Program-made: the position numbers and the translations under genes
Assembly (NCBI GenBank): GCA_938046495.1
Contig: CALIXG010000062.1
Coordinates: 1 to 10,314, forward strand
Direction: 5' to 3'
Length of the DNA stretch: 10,314 nucleotides
DNA from: an uncultured Candidatus Saccharibacteria bacterium
GTDB lineage: Bacteria; Patescibacteriota; Saccharimonadia; Saccharimonadales; Saccharimonadaceae
Notes under the pieces: generated by a model
The model's database searches: none
Told to the model about the DNA's origin: nothing
What the model saw: only the letters and a program-made list of their open reading frames with translations
In this document: in pieces, positions 1 through 5,734 of the stretch
How positions within the stretch are numbered: position 1 is the stretch's first letter
Layout: every line of letters starts with the position of its first letter

Positions 1-1
1 A

Positions 2-190
2 GTTTTAGCAGAATATAAAGGCGTGGTCCGTGGAATTTTCAGGCCTATTAAATGGTATTCAGAAGACGGAAAAAGATACATGTTTGACGGTGAAGAAGTT
101 TATGATAAGGAAATATTAGATTTATATCTAAATAAAACTATTGAGCGATTGCCTGGCAACATGAGTCCGGTGCGGTATTTCGGCTATTAA
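2..190 (+). CDS. 3' end of an unidentified protein (5' end outside window)
   Basis: An open frame enters from the left edge and ends at TAA (188-190), giving 62 C-terminal residues. The visible stretch contains EYKGVVRGIFRP, then KWYSEDGKRYMFDGEEV, then LYLNKTIERLPG and a final PVRYFGY. The alternation of a hydrophobic strand, a Lys-Trp-Tyr turn and an acidic strand suggests a small beta-rich domain. It reminds me of C-terminal domains found in uncharacterised bacterial and phage proteins, some fused to GIY-YIG-like nucleases, but I recognise this from memory only and the N-terminal domain is not visible. The next gene starts 42 bases downstream behind its own -10-like box, so this gene is probably not in the same transcript unit by necessity. 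No function is assigned. Confidence 0.7.
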   Translation, partial: VLAEYKGVVRGIFRPIKWYSEDGKRYMFDGEEVYDKEILDLYLNKTIERLPGNMSPVRYFGY

Positions 191-219
191 AAATTACTAT
201 CTTATAAACAAAAATGTTA

Positions 220-225
220 TATAAT
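220..225 (+). promoter_or_regulatory. -10 box (TATAAT) with start codon 7 bases downstream
   Basis: A perfect TATAAT lies at 220-225, and the ATG of the 79-residue gene begins at 233. Transcription would start at or next to the A of the ATG, giving a leaderless mRNA. No Shine-Dalgarno sequence precedes that ATG, which fits. I see no good -35 hexamer at 16-18 bases. Confidence 0.45.
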
Positions 226-232
226 TCACCAT

Positions 233-472
233 ATGGACACCATTACAAATATTCAGTATTACATTGAAAAAACTATGCTCGAAGATGGGGATTTTTATTC
301 AGCAGTAATACTTTATTTGAATGGAGAAAAAGATGATTATTCTGCACAAACGGTTTTATGGGAATTGAGTCATTCAAATGAAAATGGCATGTTTTTTGCT
401 GGGCTCGATTTTGGGGAATTCAAGACAGCATTGGATATATTAAAAATACCTGGTGGCGGTCATGAAGAATAA
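233..472 (+). CDS. Small acidic protein of unknown function (79 aa), upstream of a DraG-family hydrolase
   Basis: This 79-residue protein is acidic and rich in Asp, Glu, Tyr and Phe. It has no signal peptide, membrane segment or cysteine. The N-terminal half (about residues 5-50) looks helical, and a hydrophobic GMFFAGLDFG stretch lies near residues 52-61. I do not recognise a family. There is no Shine-Dalgarno sequence before the ATG, but a TATAAT box lies 7 bases upstream, so it may be translated from a leaderless transcript. Its stop codon overlaps the start region of the downstream ADP-ribosylglycohydrolase gene by 11 bases, which implies cotranscription and probably coupled translation. 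A role linked to that hydrolase, such as regulator, substrate or partner, is possible but is inference from position alone. Confidence 0.65.
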   Translation: MDTITNIQYYIEKTMLEDGDFYSAVILYLNGEKDDYSAQTVLWELSHSNENGMFFAGLDFGEFKTALDILKIPGGGHEE

Positions 473-1457
473 AGCCTACGGTATGATGATTGGCTTGGTG
501 GTTGGTGATATTTTGGGCGCACCAGTTCAGTTTGGAGTAAACAGTCAAGAAATCCGAGAAAATATTGAAAAATTAAAAGATTTTCATGATAACCACGTAT
601 TACCGAAAGGGGTTTATACCGACGACACATCCATGACTTTATGTTTAGCCGATAGCTTGATTGAAAAGCAGGGATACGATTCTTATGACGTAATGAAAAA
701 ATATAGCGACTGGGAAGCGCATGGATACAGAAGTTATTTTGATTATGGCTACGACGTAGGATCACAAACCGATAACGCAATTTCAGTTTTTGAAAAAAAT
801 CCAATTGTAGAAAAAAATCTTAAACGCGAATTCAATGCAGGTAATGGCTCAATTATGCGATTAGCGCCAACTATTCTTGCGGCGGCAAAGAGGAATAGCT
901 TAGCGAAGACAGTTGAGTTGGCTTGGATTTCTGGTCGGGAAACTCATTATTCAGAAGTTGCAGAAATGGGGACAGAGATATTTGCAAATTTTTTATATAG
1001 GGCATTGAGATCCAGAAATAAGAAAAAGATCGTTTCCTTAGATAACCTTACATTTACTTCCAAGATATTTGAAGAGTGTTTTCTTGAATTTGAATCGTTA
1101 TTTTATCCAAGAATAAATTCCAATGGTGAATGCCTAAGAGATCTAGGGGGATATATTATAGACTCAATAACGATTGCGATTTGGGGTTTTGTGCGCTCCA
1201 AAAATTTTGAAGATGGAATGCTAAAGATTTTAATGCTGGGCGGAGACACCGATACAAATTGCGCAATTTATGGACAGCTCGCGGGAGCGTATTATGGACT
1301 AAGAAAAATCCCAAAACGATGGGTTAATAATATGGCAATATCAGATGAGGCTATTATAGAACTAGCGAATAAGTTATTAAAAATGAAATCTTGCCCAATT
1401 ATCCGAACGAGATTTGAAGAAGATATTTATTTTGAAAATCCAAAAGGAGGCCTATGA
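462..1457 (+). CDS. ADP-ribosylglycohydrolase, DraG/ARH family
   Basis: This is a metal-dependent hydrolase of the DraG/ARH fold (Pfam ADP_ribosyl_GH). Known members remove ADP-ribose from protein side chains or from nucleic acids, so it is likely cytoplasmic. All family motifs are present (331-residue numbering): GLVVGDILGAPV at 11-22, metal ligands TDDT at 53-56, NAGNGSIMRLAP at 125-136, a THYSE stretch around 161-165, and the second metal site GGDTDTN at 260-266 followed by the Gly/Ala-rich helix. The enzyme therefore looks catalytically intact and is of normal length. A GTG at 453 would add three residues. I prefer ATG 462 because the GGTGG at 450-456 then works as a weak ribosome site. 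It overlaps the upstream gene by 11 bases and the downstream gene by 4 (ATGA). The substrate cannot be read from the sequence, and no transferase is nearby. Confidence 0.93.
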   Translation: MKNKAYGMMIGLVVGDILGAPVQFGVNSQEIRENIEKLKDFHDNHVLPKGVYTDDTSMTLCLADSLIEKQGYDSYDVMKKYSDWEAHGYRSYFDYGYDVGSQTDNAISVFEKNPIVEKNLKREFNAGNGSIMRLAPTILAAAKRNSLAKTVELAWISGRETHYSEVAEMGTEIFANFLYRALRSRNKKKIVSLDNLTFTSKIFEECFLEFESLFYPRINSNGECLRDLGGYIIDSITIAIWGFVRSKNFEDGMLKILMLGGDTDTNCAIYGQLAGAYYGLRKIPKRWVNNMAISDEAIIELANKLLKMKSCPIIRTRFEEDIYFENPKGGL

Positions 1458-2113
1458 AAAAGCGGACTAAGCAGACTCTGGAAGAAAAACTTCTTAACCT
1501 TGAACAAGAGTTAAAGGTATCAGTTGCGCCCTATCATGATCAAAATTTTACCCTTACTTACGACCTCGAGATGCCTAGTCAGACAAAAATGGCAGGGGAA
1601 TTTTTGAACGTTTTAGGAAAGTATTGCTCGAAAACAAAGAGCGAAAATTTGTTAAATTTAATGAGGCAGAAAAAGCAGTTATCTGTAAGTGAAGTCCTGA
1701 GAGCGGTTAGCTTTAATGGTCGTGTTCCATACTATAGCGCAAATGATGATTTTGAGAATTTCCATAATTTTGTTACACGGTATTTGATAGAAAGTGGCTG
1801 GTTGATCGATTTTCCAAAGATTGTTTTAAGAGTTCGAGGTATTGCAATGTTAAGGTTGAGTATCTTTAAGTATATTTTAAGAAATTGGAACTGGATTATA
1901 GCTATTTATGATTTTAGAGTATTAGAAGAACTTGCAATTCATTATGGACAGGTTTCCTTAAAAAATTCTGCTATCGAAGAAGATGCATTGAGACGAGAAT
2001 TTATTAGAAAAGTCTTAAAGCAAGAAATCGCAGAGCTGGAGCAAAAACTTGAAGAAAATATCTTAAAAATCATAGACAGTAGTGAGCGAAATGATTTTTT
2101 TCATAAAAAATAG
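1454..2113 (+). CDS. Unidentified helical protein (219 aa), translationally coupled to the DraG-family gene
   Basis: I do not recognise this family. It starts at an ATGA overlap with the hydrolase gene, preceded by a full AGGAGG (1445-1450), although the spacer of 3 bases is short. The N-terminus (residues 1-22) is Lys/Glu/Leu-rich and the C-terminus (about 180-215) has heptad-like Leu/Ile spacing, so both ends may form coiled coils. The middle (about 85-175) is rich in aromatic residues, with a basic-hydrophobic run around 128-152 (RGIAMLRLSIFKYILRNWNW) that could be amphipathic and membrane-associated but is too charged for a clear transmembrane helix. It has a single cysteine and no signal peptide. 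The tight coupling suggests it is made in step with the hydrolase and may be its partner or target. This is inferred from position only. Confidence 0.7.
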   Translation: MKKRTKQTLEEKLLNLEQELKVSVAPYHDQNFTLTYDLEMPSQTKMAGEFLNVLGKYCSKTKSENLLNLMRQKKQLSVSEVLRAVSFNGRVPYYSANDDFENFHNFVTRYLIESGWLIDFPKIVLRVRGIAMLRLSIFKYILRNWNWIIAIYDFRVLEELAIHYGQVSLKNSAIEEDALRREFIRKVLKQEIAELEQKLEENILKIIDSSERNDFFHKK

Positions 2114-2205
2114 GCTGGCTACGAAGGCTAATCGTAAAAATAAATTGATAAAAACAACACGAGAACAACAAATTTAAATTGGCTCTTGTAAGAAATTTCA
2201 ATTTT

Positions 2206-2874
2206 TTAGGCACAATAAATAATCGCGAGGGTTTCGGCGACACGAAAACTAGCGACTTTGGCTTGATGGGATTTTAGCCATTCATCGACAGCGCGAGCGG
2301 AACCTGGTAGTTCTGGATTGTTATAATCATGCACAATAATTACGCCGCCTGGCGACATTTTTTCGGTAACGAGACGTAGACTGGTTTTGATGGATTGATA
2401 TAAATCGCCGTCCAGAAAGGCATAGGAAATTTTTTCCGGTATATCATATATGATATCAAGATCATCAAAAAAGGCTTTCTTGATTTTAGGAAGTTTAAGT
2501 CCCATTTTCTTAAATTTTTCGATAACTTCGCGTTTGGTAACAAGTAGTTCCCCAGCCTGAAAAGCGTCACCAGCCGCCGAATTGTCTTCGCGGGTTTTGG
2601 CAGGGAGCCCCTCAAAAGAATCGTAGAGCCAGAGTATTTTTTGACCGGTCTGAGTGGCTTGATTTTCCGATTGGATAGGGACGCCAAACCCCATCGATTC
2701 CAAAAGTTTTTGATAAAGTACAGAGGTGTCTGCCTTGTAGCAACCAAATTCCACGACGTCACCCGGCACATTATTATTTAGAGTTTTTGTGAGTTCCTGC
2801 AAAAGAATTTCCGTTTCACGCGCGGTAACTTGTTGCATGTAATCCTGATTTTTGGAAGAATTTTTGGCTTTCAT
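2206..2874 (-). CDS. TylF/MycF-like SAM-dependent methyltransferase
   Basis: The protein (222 aa) has the class I methyltransferase layout of the TylF family (macrocin O-methyltransferase-like). SAM motif I is VEFGCYKADTS (41-51). The family signature DSFEGLP is at 85-91, the acidic FLDGDLYQS strand at 153-161, and GGVIIVHDY at 176-184 followed by the PGSARAVDEW segment (190-199). In characterised members the Asp residues of the last two motifs bind Mg2+ and the enzyme methylates a sugar hydroxyl, often in antibiotic or surface polysaccharide synthesis. The fold and cofactor are secure. The substrate is unknown, and a surface glycan or lipid-linked sugar is only a guess. There is no Shine-Dalgarno sequence, but a TAAAAT box lies 11 bases upstream. 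The gene lies 48 bases behind a membrane-protein gene on the same strand and converges with the DraG cluster. Confidence 0.88.
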   Translation of the reverse strand: MKAKNSSKNQDYMQQVTARETEILLQELTKTLNNNVPGDVVEFGCYKADTSVLYQKLLESMGFGVPIQSENQATQTGQKILWLYDSFEGLPAKTREDNSAAGDAFQAGELLVTKREVIEKFKKMGLKLPKIKKAFFDDLDIIYDIPEKISYAFLDGDLYQSIKTSLRLVTEKMSPGGVIIVHDYNNPELPGSARAVDEWLKSHQAKVASFRVAETLAIIYCA

Positions 2875-2885
2875 TTGATGAATTT

Positions 2886-2891
2886 ATTTTA
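2886..2891 (-). promoter_or_regulatory. Possible -10 box (TAAAAT) for the methyltransferase gene
   Basis: On the minus strand TAAAAT ends 11 bases before the ATG at 2874. If used, the leader would be about 4-5 bases, consistent with the lack of a Shine-Dalgarno sequence. No convincing -35 is visible, and AT-rich intergenic DNA gives such hexamers by chance. Confidence 0.25.
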
Positions 2892-2922
2892 GACTTTTCG
2901 ACTGAATTTTATTTTGAGAAAA

Positions 2923-3582
2923 TTACTTTTTACGTAAGAAAAAGGCGAAAATTATGCCGCCGATGCCAGCAGAAATTATATCACCCATGGTATCGCCGAC
3001 ACCAGGAGCGTTGAGCTCCTGCATATGACCACCACAAAGTTGGTCGTAGGAAAATTCAAAACATTCCCAGGCAGCCGCGACAAAGAAAACAAAAGAAACA
3101 ATGAAGAGAAAGGCGAAGGCGGTGGAGTATTTCTTAATTTTTACGGCTGAAGTACTTGAAGTGGAAGTGGATTTTACGGCAGAATCTTTACCATCATAGA
3201 CATTATCAAGAATTTCTTTGGCGAGAAAAGCGGAAAATACACCCGATAAGGTGTGGACGATTTTATCATAACTCGGAGAACCAAAAATAATCAGAGTTTT
3301 ATACCAATCGAGGTCAATGCCAAGCACCATGGCGATAACTAAAAAGAAACTATAGGAAAGACGAAGCTTGGTCGAAGTATGAAGATTGATTTTCGCGATT
3401 AAATCTGGGATAAAAGGTAAAATGATTGTCACGAGATAGCTTGGTAGTTTATGCCAGGTAGCTGGATCGACGAAGTGCATAATAGTGAGTGTGATGCCGG
3501 AAAAGGCAATGAGGAACTTGATACTTAAATCTAGTTTGGCGAGATTGGAAGTTTTTTGGAATTGTTTAATAAATTTTTTCAT
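2923..3582 (-). CDS. Six-helix integral membrane protein, YjdF/DUF2238-like
   Basis: The predicted 219-residue membrane protein has hydrophobic segments at about 21-37, 47-62, 76-92, 107-124, 153-174 and 201-216. A Ser/Thr/Lys-rich loop separates the fourth and fifth. The polar motifs YDKIVHTLSG (105-114), AWECFEFSYD (171-180) and GVGDTMGDIISAGIGG (194-209) match the pattern I associate with the YjdF/DUF2238 family, in which conserved Asp, His and Glu residues sit at helix ends. Function in that family is not established. I chose the ATG at 3582 because AAAGAG lies just upstream. An in-frame ATG at 3636 would place the start inside the dnaK terminator hairpin and add an unlikely N-terminus. 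The gene lies downstream of dnaK but is separated from it by that terminator, and has an extended -10 of its own. Confidence 0.78.
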   Translation of the reverse strand: MKKFIKQFQKTSNLAKLDLSIKFLIAFSGITLTIMHFVDPATWHKLPSYLVTIILPFIPDLIAKINLHTSTKLRLSYSFFLVIAMVLGIDLDWYKTLIIFGSPSYDKIVHTLSGVFSAFLAKEILDNVYDGKDSAVKSTSTSSTSAVKIKKYSTAFAFLFIVSFVFFVAAAWECFEFSYDQLCGGHMQELNAPGVGDTMGDIISAGIGGIIFAFFLRKK

Positions 3583-3604
3583 AATGAACTCTTTAATTTG
3601 CTTT

Positions 3605-3613
3605 ATTTTAGCA
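3605..3613 (-). promoter_or_regulatory. Extended -10 (TGC-TAAAAT) before the DUF2238-like gene
   Basis: Minus-strand TGCTAAAAT lies about 22 bases before the ATG at 3582 and just after the dnaK terminator. It is five of six matches to TATAAT with a TGN extension. The -35 position is poor, which extended -10 promoters tolerate. Confidence 0.4.
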
Positions 3614-3633
3614 TATATGTTGTAAATACAGAA

Positions 3634-3653
3634 CACCCCGCCGGGGCGGGGTG
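3634..3653 (-). terminator. GC-rich intrinsic terminator hairpin after dnaK
   Basis: A perfect 8-bp inverted repeat (CACCCCGC / GCGGGGTG) with a 4-base loop stands out in AT-rich DNA, 45 bases after the dnaK stop. On the minus strand it is followed by TTCTGTATTT, a moderate U-rich tract. The position suits termination of dnaK transcripts and keeps the downstream membrane-protein gene separate. The U-tract is imperfect, so read-through is possible. Confidence 0.75.
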
Positions 3654-3698
3654 CTGTTTAGTGCCTTAAATATTCAGAGATTTGAGAATTTAGCAGTC

Positions 3699-5582
3699 TT
3701 ATTTGTCGACAACTTCACCTTCGACTGGTTCATCTGGGTTAGATTTGCCAGCTTCTGGATTGGCCTGGTCGGCAGAGTTAGCTTGGTAAAGTTTGGCACC
3801 GATTGGCATTACTTTATTAGCTAATTCTTTAGCGGCTTCTTCGTATTTAGAAGCCTCGGCATTGGTGTCTTTTAGGACTTCCTTAGCTTCTTCGACTGCC
3901 TTCTTGATAGTCTCTTTATCTTCATCAGAGATTTTATCCTTGAACTCATCAGGCATTTTTTCGTATTGATAGATAGCTTGTTCTAGGTGATTCTTAGCAT
4001 CGATAGCTTCGCGCTTTTTCTTATCTTCATCAGCGTGGAGTTCAGCATCTTTTTGAGCTTTTTCAATATCTTCCTTGGACATATTGCCAGAGTTTTGAAT
4101 AGTAATGCTTTGCTCTTTACCAGTTCCCTTATCGCGAGCGGTAACGTTTAGAATACCGTTAGCGTCAATATTGAAGGTAACTTCAATCTGAGGAACACCA
4201 CGTGGAGCTGGAGCAATACCGTCAAGTACGAAACGACCAAGGGATTTGTTATCGGAAGCCATTTCGCGTTCACCCTGCAAGACGTGAATTTCTACCTGTG
4301 GCTGATTATCAGCAGCGGTGGAGAAAGTCTCAGATTTAGATGTAGGAATCGTAGTGTTGCGGTCAATAAGCTTGGTGGAAACGCCGCCCATAGTCTCGAT
4401 ACCGAGAGAGAGTGGAGTAACGTCGAGAAGAAGTACATCTTTCACATCACCTTGAAGCACACCACCCTGGATAGCAGCACCGACAGCCACAACCTCATCT
4501 GGGTTAACACCTTGCATAGGTTCTTTACCGAAGAGTTCCTTGACTTTTTCAACCACAGCTGGCATACGGGTCATACCACCAACCATCACCACTTCATTGA
4601 TATCGCTAGTGGAAAGCTTGGCATCCTTAAGAGCCTTGTGAACTGGGTCAGCAAGACGATCAATCAGTGGAGAGACCAATTCTTCCATCTTTGAGCGAGT
4701 CAAAGTGTATTCAAAGTGTTTTGGACCATCAGCATCGGCAGAAAGGAACGGAAGGTTAATTTCGGTTTCCTTAGCGGAAGAAAGTTCCTTCTTAGCTTTT
4801 TCAGCTTCATCCTTAATACGTTGCATAGCAGCAGCGTCTTTCTTGATATCGATACCAGATTCTTCTTTGAATTTATCACAGAGGAAGTTAACGATAAGGT
4901 TATCAAAATCTTCACCACCAAGGTGAGTATCACCGTTAGTAGAAAGCACTTCGAAGACACCGTCACCTAATTCAAGAATGGAAACATCGAAGGTACCACC
5001 ACCAAGGTCGAAGACCACGATTTTCTCTTCGCTCTTCTTTTCGAGACCGTAAGCGAGAGCAGCGGCAGTAGGCTCATTGATAATACGCTTGACTTCAAGA
5101 CCAGCAATCTTACCAGCATCTTTGGTAGCTTGGCGCTGAGAGTCGTCGAAGTAGGCAGGAACGGTAATGATAGCTTCGGTAACTTTCTCACCGAGGAAAG
5201 CTTCTGCGTCAGCCTTGATCTTGGAAAGAATCATAGCAGAGATTTCTTCTGGGGTATATTCCTTACCATCCATCTCTACGGCTACACCATTGCCTTTTTT
5301 AACAATCTTATATGGCATAATGTCGAGATCGCGTTGAACTTCTTTATCATCAAACTTACGACCAATCAAACGCTTAATACCATAGATGGTGTTCTTTGGG
5401 TTAGTAACACGTTGACGTTGGGCAACTTTACCAACGAGGCGATCACCTTTTTTAGTCACAGCCACGACAGATGGGGTGGTGCGATCACCTTCAGCATTGG
5501 TAATTACTTCCGGCTTTCCGGCTACCATGTAGGCGAAAGCGGAGTTAGTTGTACCAAGGTCAATACCAATAATTTTACTCAT
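3699..5582 (-). CDS. dnaK: Chaperone protein DnaK (Hsp70)
   Basis: This is a full-length 627-residue Hsp70. It is a cytoplasmic ATP-driven chaperone that binds exposed hydrophobic segments with DnaJ and GrpE. The ATPase domain (about 1-380) has [10 protein letters not shown] (5-14), Lys70 in [11 protein letters not shown], the phosphate-loop [13 protein letters not shown] (189-201) and [11 protein letters not shown] (331-341). The interdomain linker is [13 protein letters not shown] (382-394), followed by the beta substrate domain (to about 505), the helical lid and an acidic tail ending GEVVDK. The start is fixed by AAGGAG at 5588-5593, five bases upstream. Expression is set by a consensus sigma-70-type promoter overlapped by a CIRCE element, so HrcA repression and heat induction are expected. 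No grpE, dnaJ or hrcA gene is present in this window, so the chaperone genes are not clustered here. A GC-rich hairpin terminates the transcript. Confidence 0.99.
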   Translation of the reverse strand: MSKIIGIDLGTTNSAFAYMVAGKPEVITNAEGDRTTPSVVAVTKKGDRLVGKVAQRQRVTNPKNTIYGIKRLIGRKFDDKEVQRDLDIMPYKIVKKGNGVAVEMDGKEYTPEEISAMILSKIKADAEAFLGEKVTEAIITVPAYFDDSQRQATKDAGKIAGLEVKRIINEPTAAALAYGLEKKSEEKIVVFDLGGGTFDVSILELGDGVFEVLSTNGDTHLGGEDFDNLIVNFLCDKFKEESGIDIKKDAAAMQRIKDEAEKAKKELSSAKETEINLPFLSADADGPKHFEYTLTRSKMEELVSPLIDRLADPVHKALKDAKLSTSDINEVVMVGGMTRMPAVVEKVKELFGKEPMQGVNPDEVVAVGAAIQGGVLQGDVKDVLLLDVTPLSLGIETMGGVSTKLIDRNTTIPTSKSETFSTAADNQPQVEIHVLQGEREMASDNKSLGRFVLDGIAPAPRGVPQIEVTFNIDANGILNVTARDKGTGKEQSITIQNSGNMSKEDIEKAQKDAELHADEDKKKREAIDAKNHLEQAIYQYEKMPDEFKDKISDEDKETIKKAVEEAKEVLKDTNAEASKYEEAAKELANKVMPIGAKLYQANSADQANPEAGKSNPDEPVEGEVVDK

Positions 5583-5612
5583 AAATACTCCTTGTTTATT
5601 ATTTTTGGCACT

Positions 5613-5631
5613 TTAGCGGTTATTCTGCTAA
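5613..5631 (-). promoter_or_regulatory. Hairpin in the dnaK 5' leader
   Basis: In the roughly 52-base predicted leader, minus-strand TTAGCAG and CCGCTAA pair around an AATAA loop. This gives six pairs and one A·C mismatch, starting within about four bases of the predicted transcript start. It may protect the 5' end or modulate translation. It also reuses the TTAGC/GCTAA ends of CIRCE at a shorter spacing, so it could be a degenerate operator instead. Confidence 0.4.
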
Positions 5632-5640
5632 TTTGTCTTA

Positions 5641-5669
5641 AGTATAGCTAATTAGCACTCTAATGTCAA
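5641..5669 (-). promoter_or_regulatory. dnaK promoter (TTGACA-N17-TATACT)
   Basis: On the minus strand the -35 TTGACA (5664-5669) is perfect, the spacer is 17 bases and the -10 TATACT (5641-5646) matches five of six consensus bases. Predicted transcription starts near 5634, leaving a leader of about 52 bases that carries the AAGGAG ribosome site. The whole -35 lies in the centre of the CIRCE operator. Confidence 0.9.
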
Positions 5670-5678
5670 GACTGCTAA
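5652..5678 (-). promoter_or_regulatory. CIRCE operator (HrcA binding site)
   Basis: TTAGCACTC-N9-GACTGCTAA matches the CIRCE consensus TTAGCACTC-N9-GAGTGCTAA at 17 of 18 arm positions, with one C for G change in one arm. It covers the -35 hexamer of the dnaK promoter, so bound HrcA would block RNA polymerase. Released HrcA on heat shock would allow transcription. hrcA itself is not in the window but must be expected elsewhere in the genome. Confidence 0.93.
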
Positions 5679-5734
5679 TTATTAAATTAATAGGGGTGGA
5701 TGAGAAAAATTAAAAAGATTTTTGAGATTTTTGG

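Noticed and set aside
453-461. GTG start for the DraG-family gene
   Set aside because: It adds only three residues before the conserved N-terminal motif, and ATG 462 has the better-placed GGTGG.
1455-1457. TGA read as glycine (Gracilibacteria/Absconditabacteria code)
   Set aside because: The only TGA ends the DraG-family gene exactly at a coupled ATGA start with a strong ribosome site, and no gene contains an internal TGA.
2114-2205. Bidirectional terminator between the convergent genes
   Set aside because: Only a weak six-pair stem with a G-U pair and a loop of about 20 bases can be drawn. It is not convincing.
3583-3636. Longer N-terminus for the DUF2238-like protein, starting at 3636
   Set aside because: The start would lie inside the dnaK terminator hairpin, while ATG 3582 has an AAAGAG site upstream.
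4284-5651. Several open frames opposite and overlapping dnaK, up to 173 residues
   Set aside because: They are reading-frame shadows of a highly conserved gene, have no ribosome sites, and one runs through the CIRCE operator.
5690-5734. Terminator after the repeat-protein gene
   Set aside because: The DNA is AT-rich with short direct repeats but no stem of useful strength, so transcription may run on toward dnaK.
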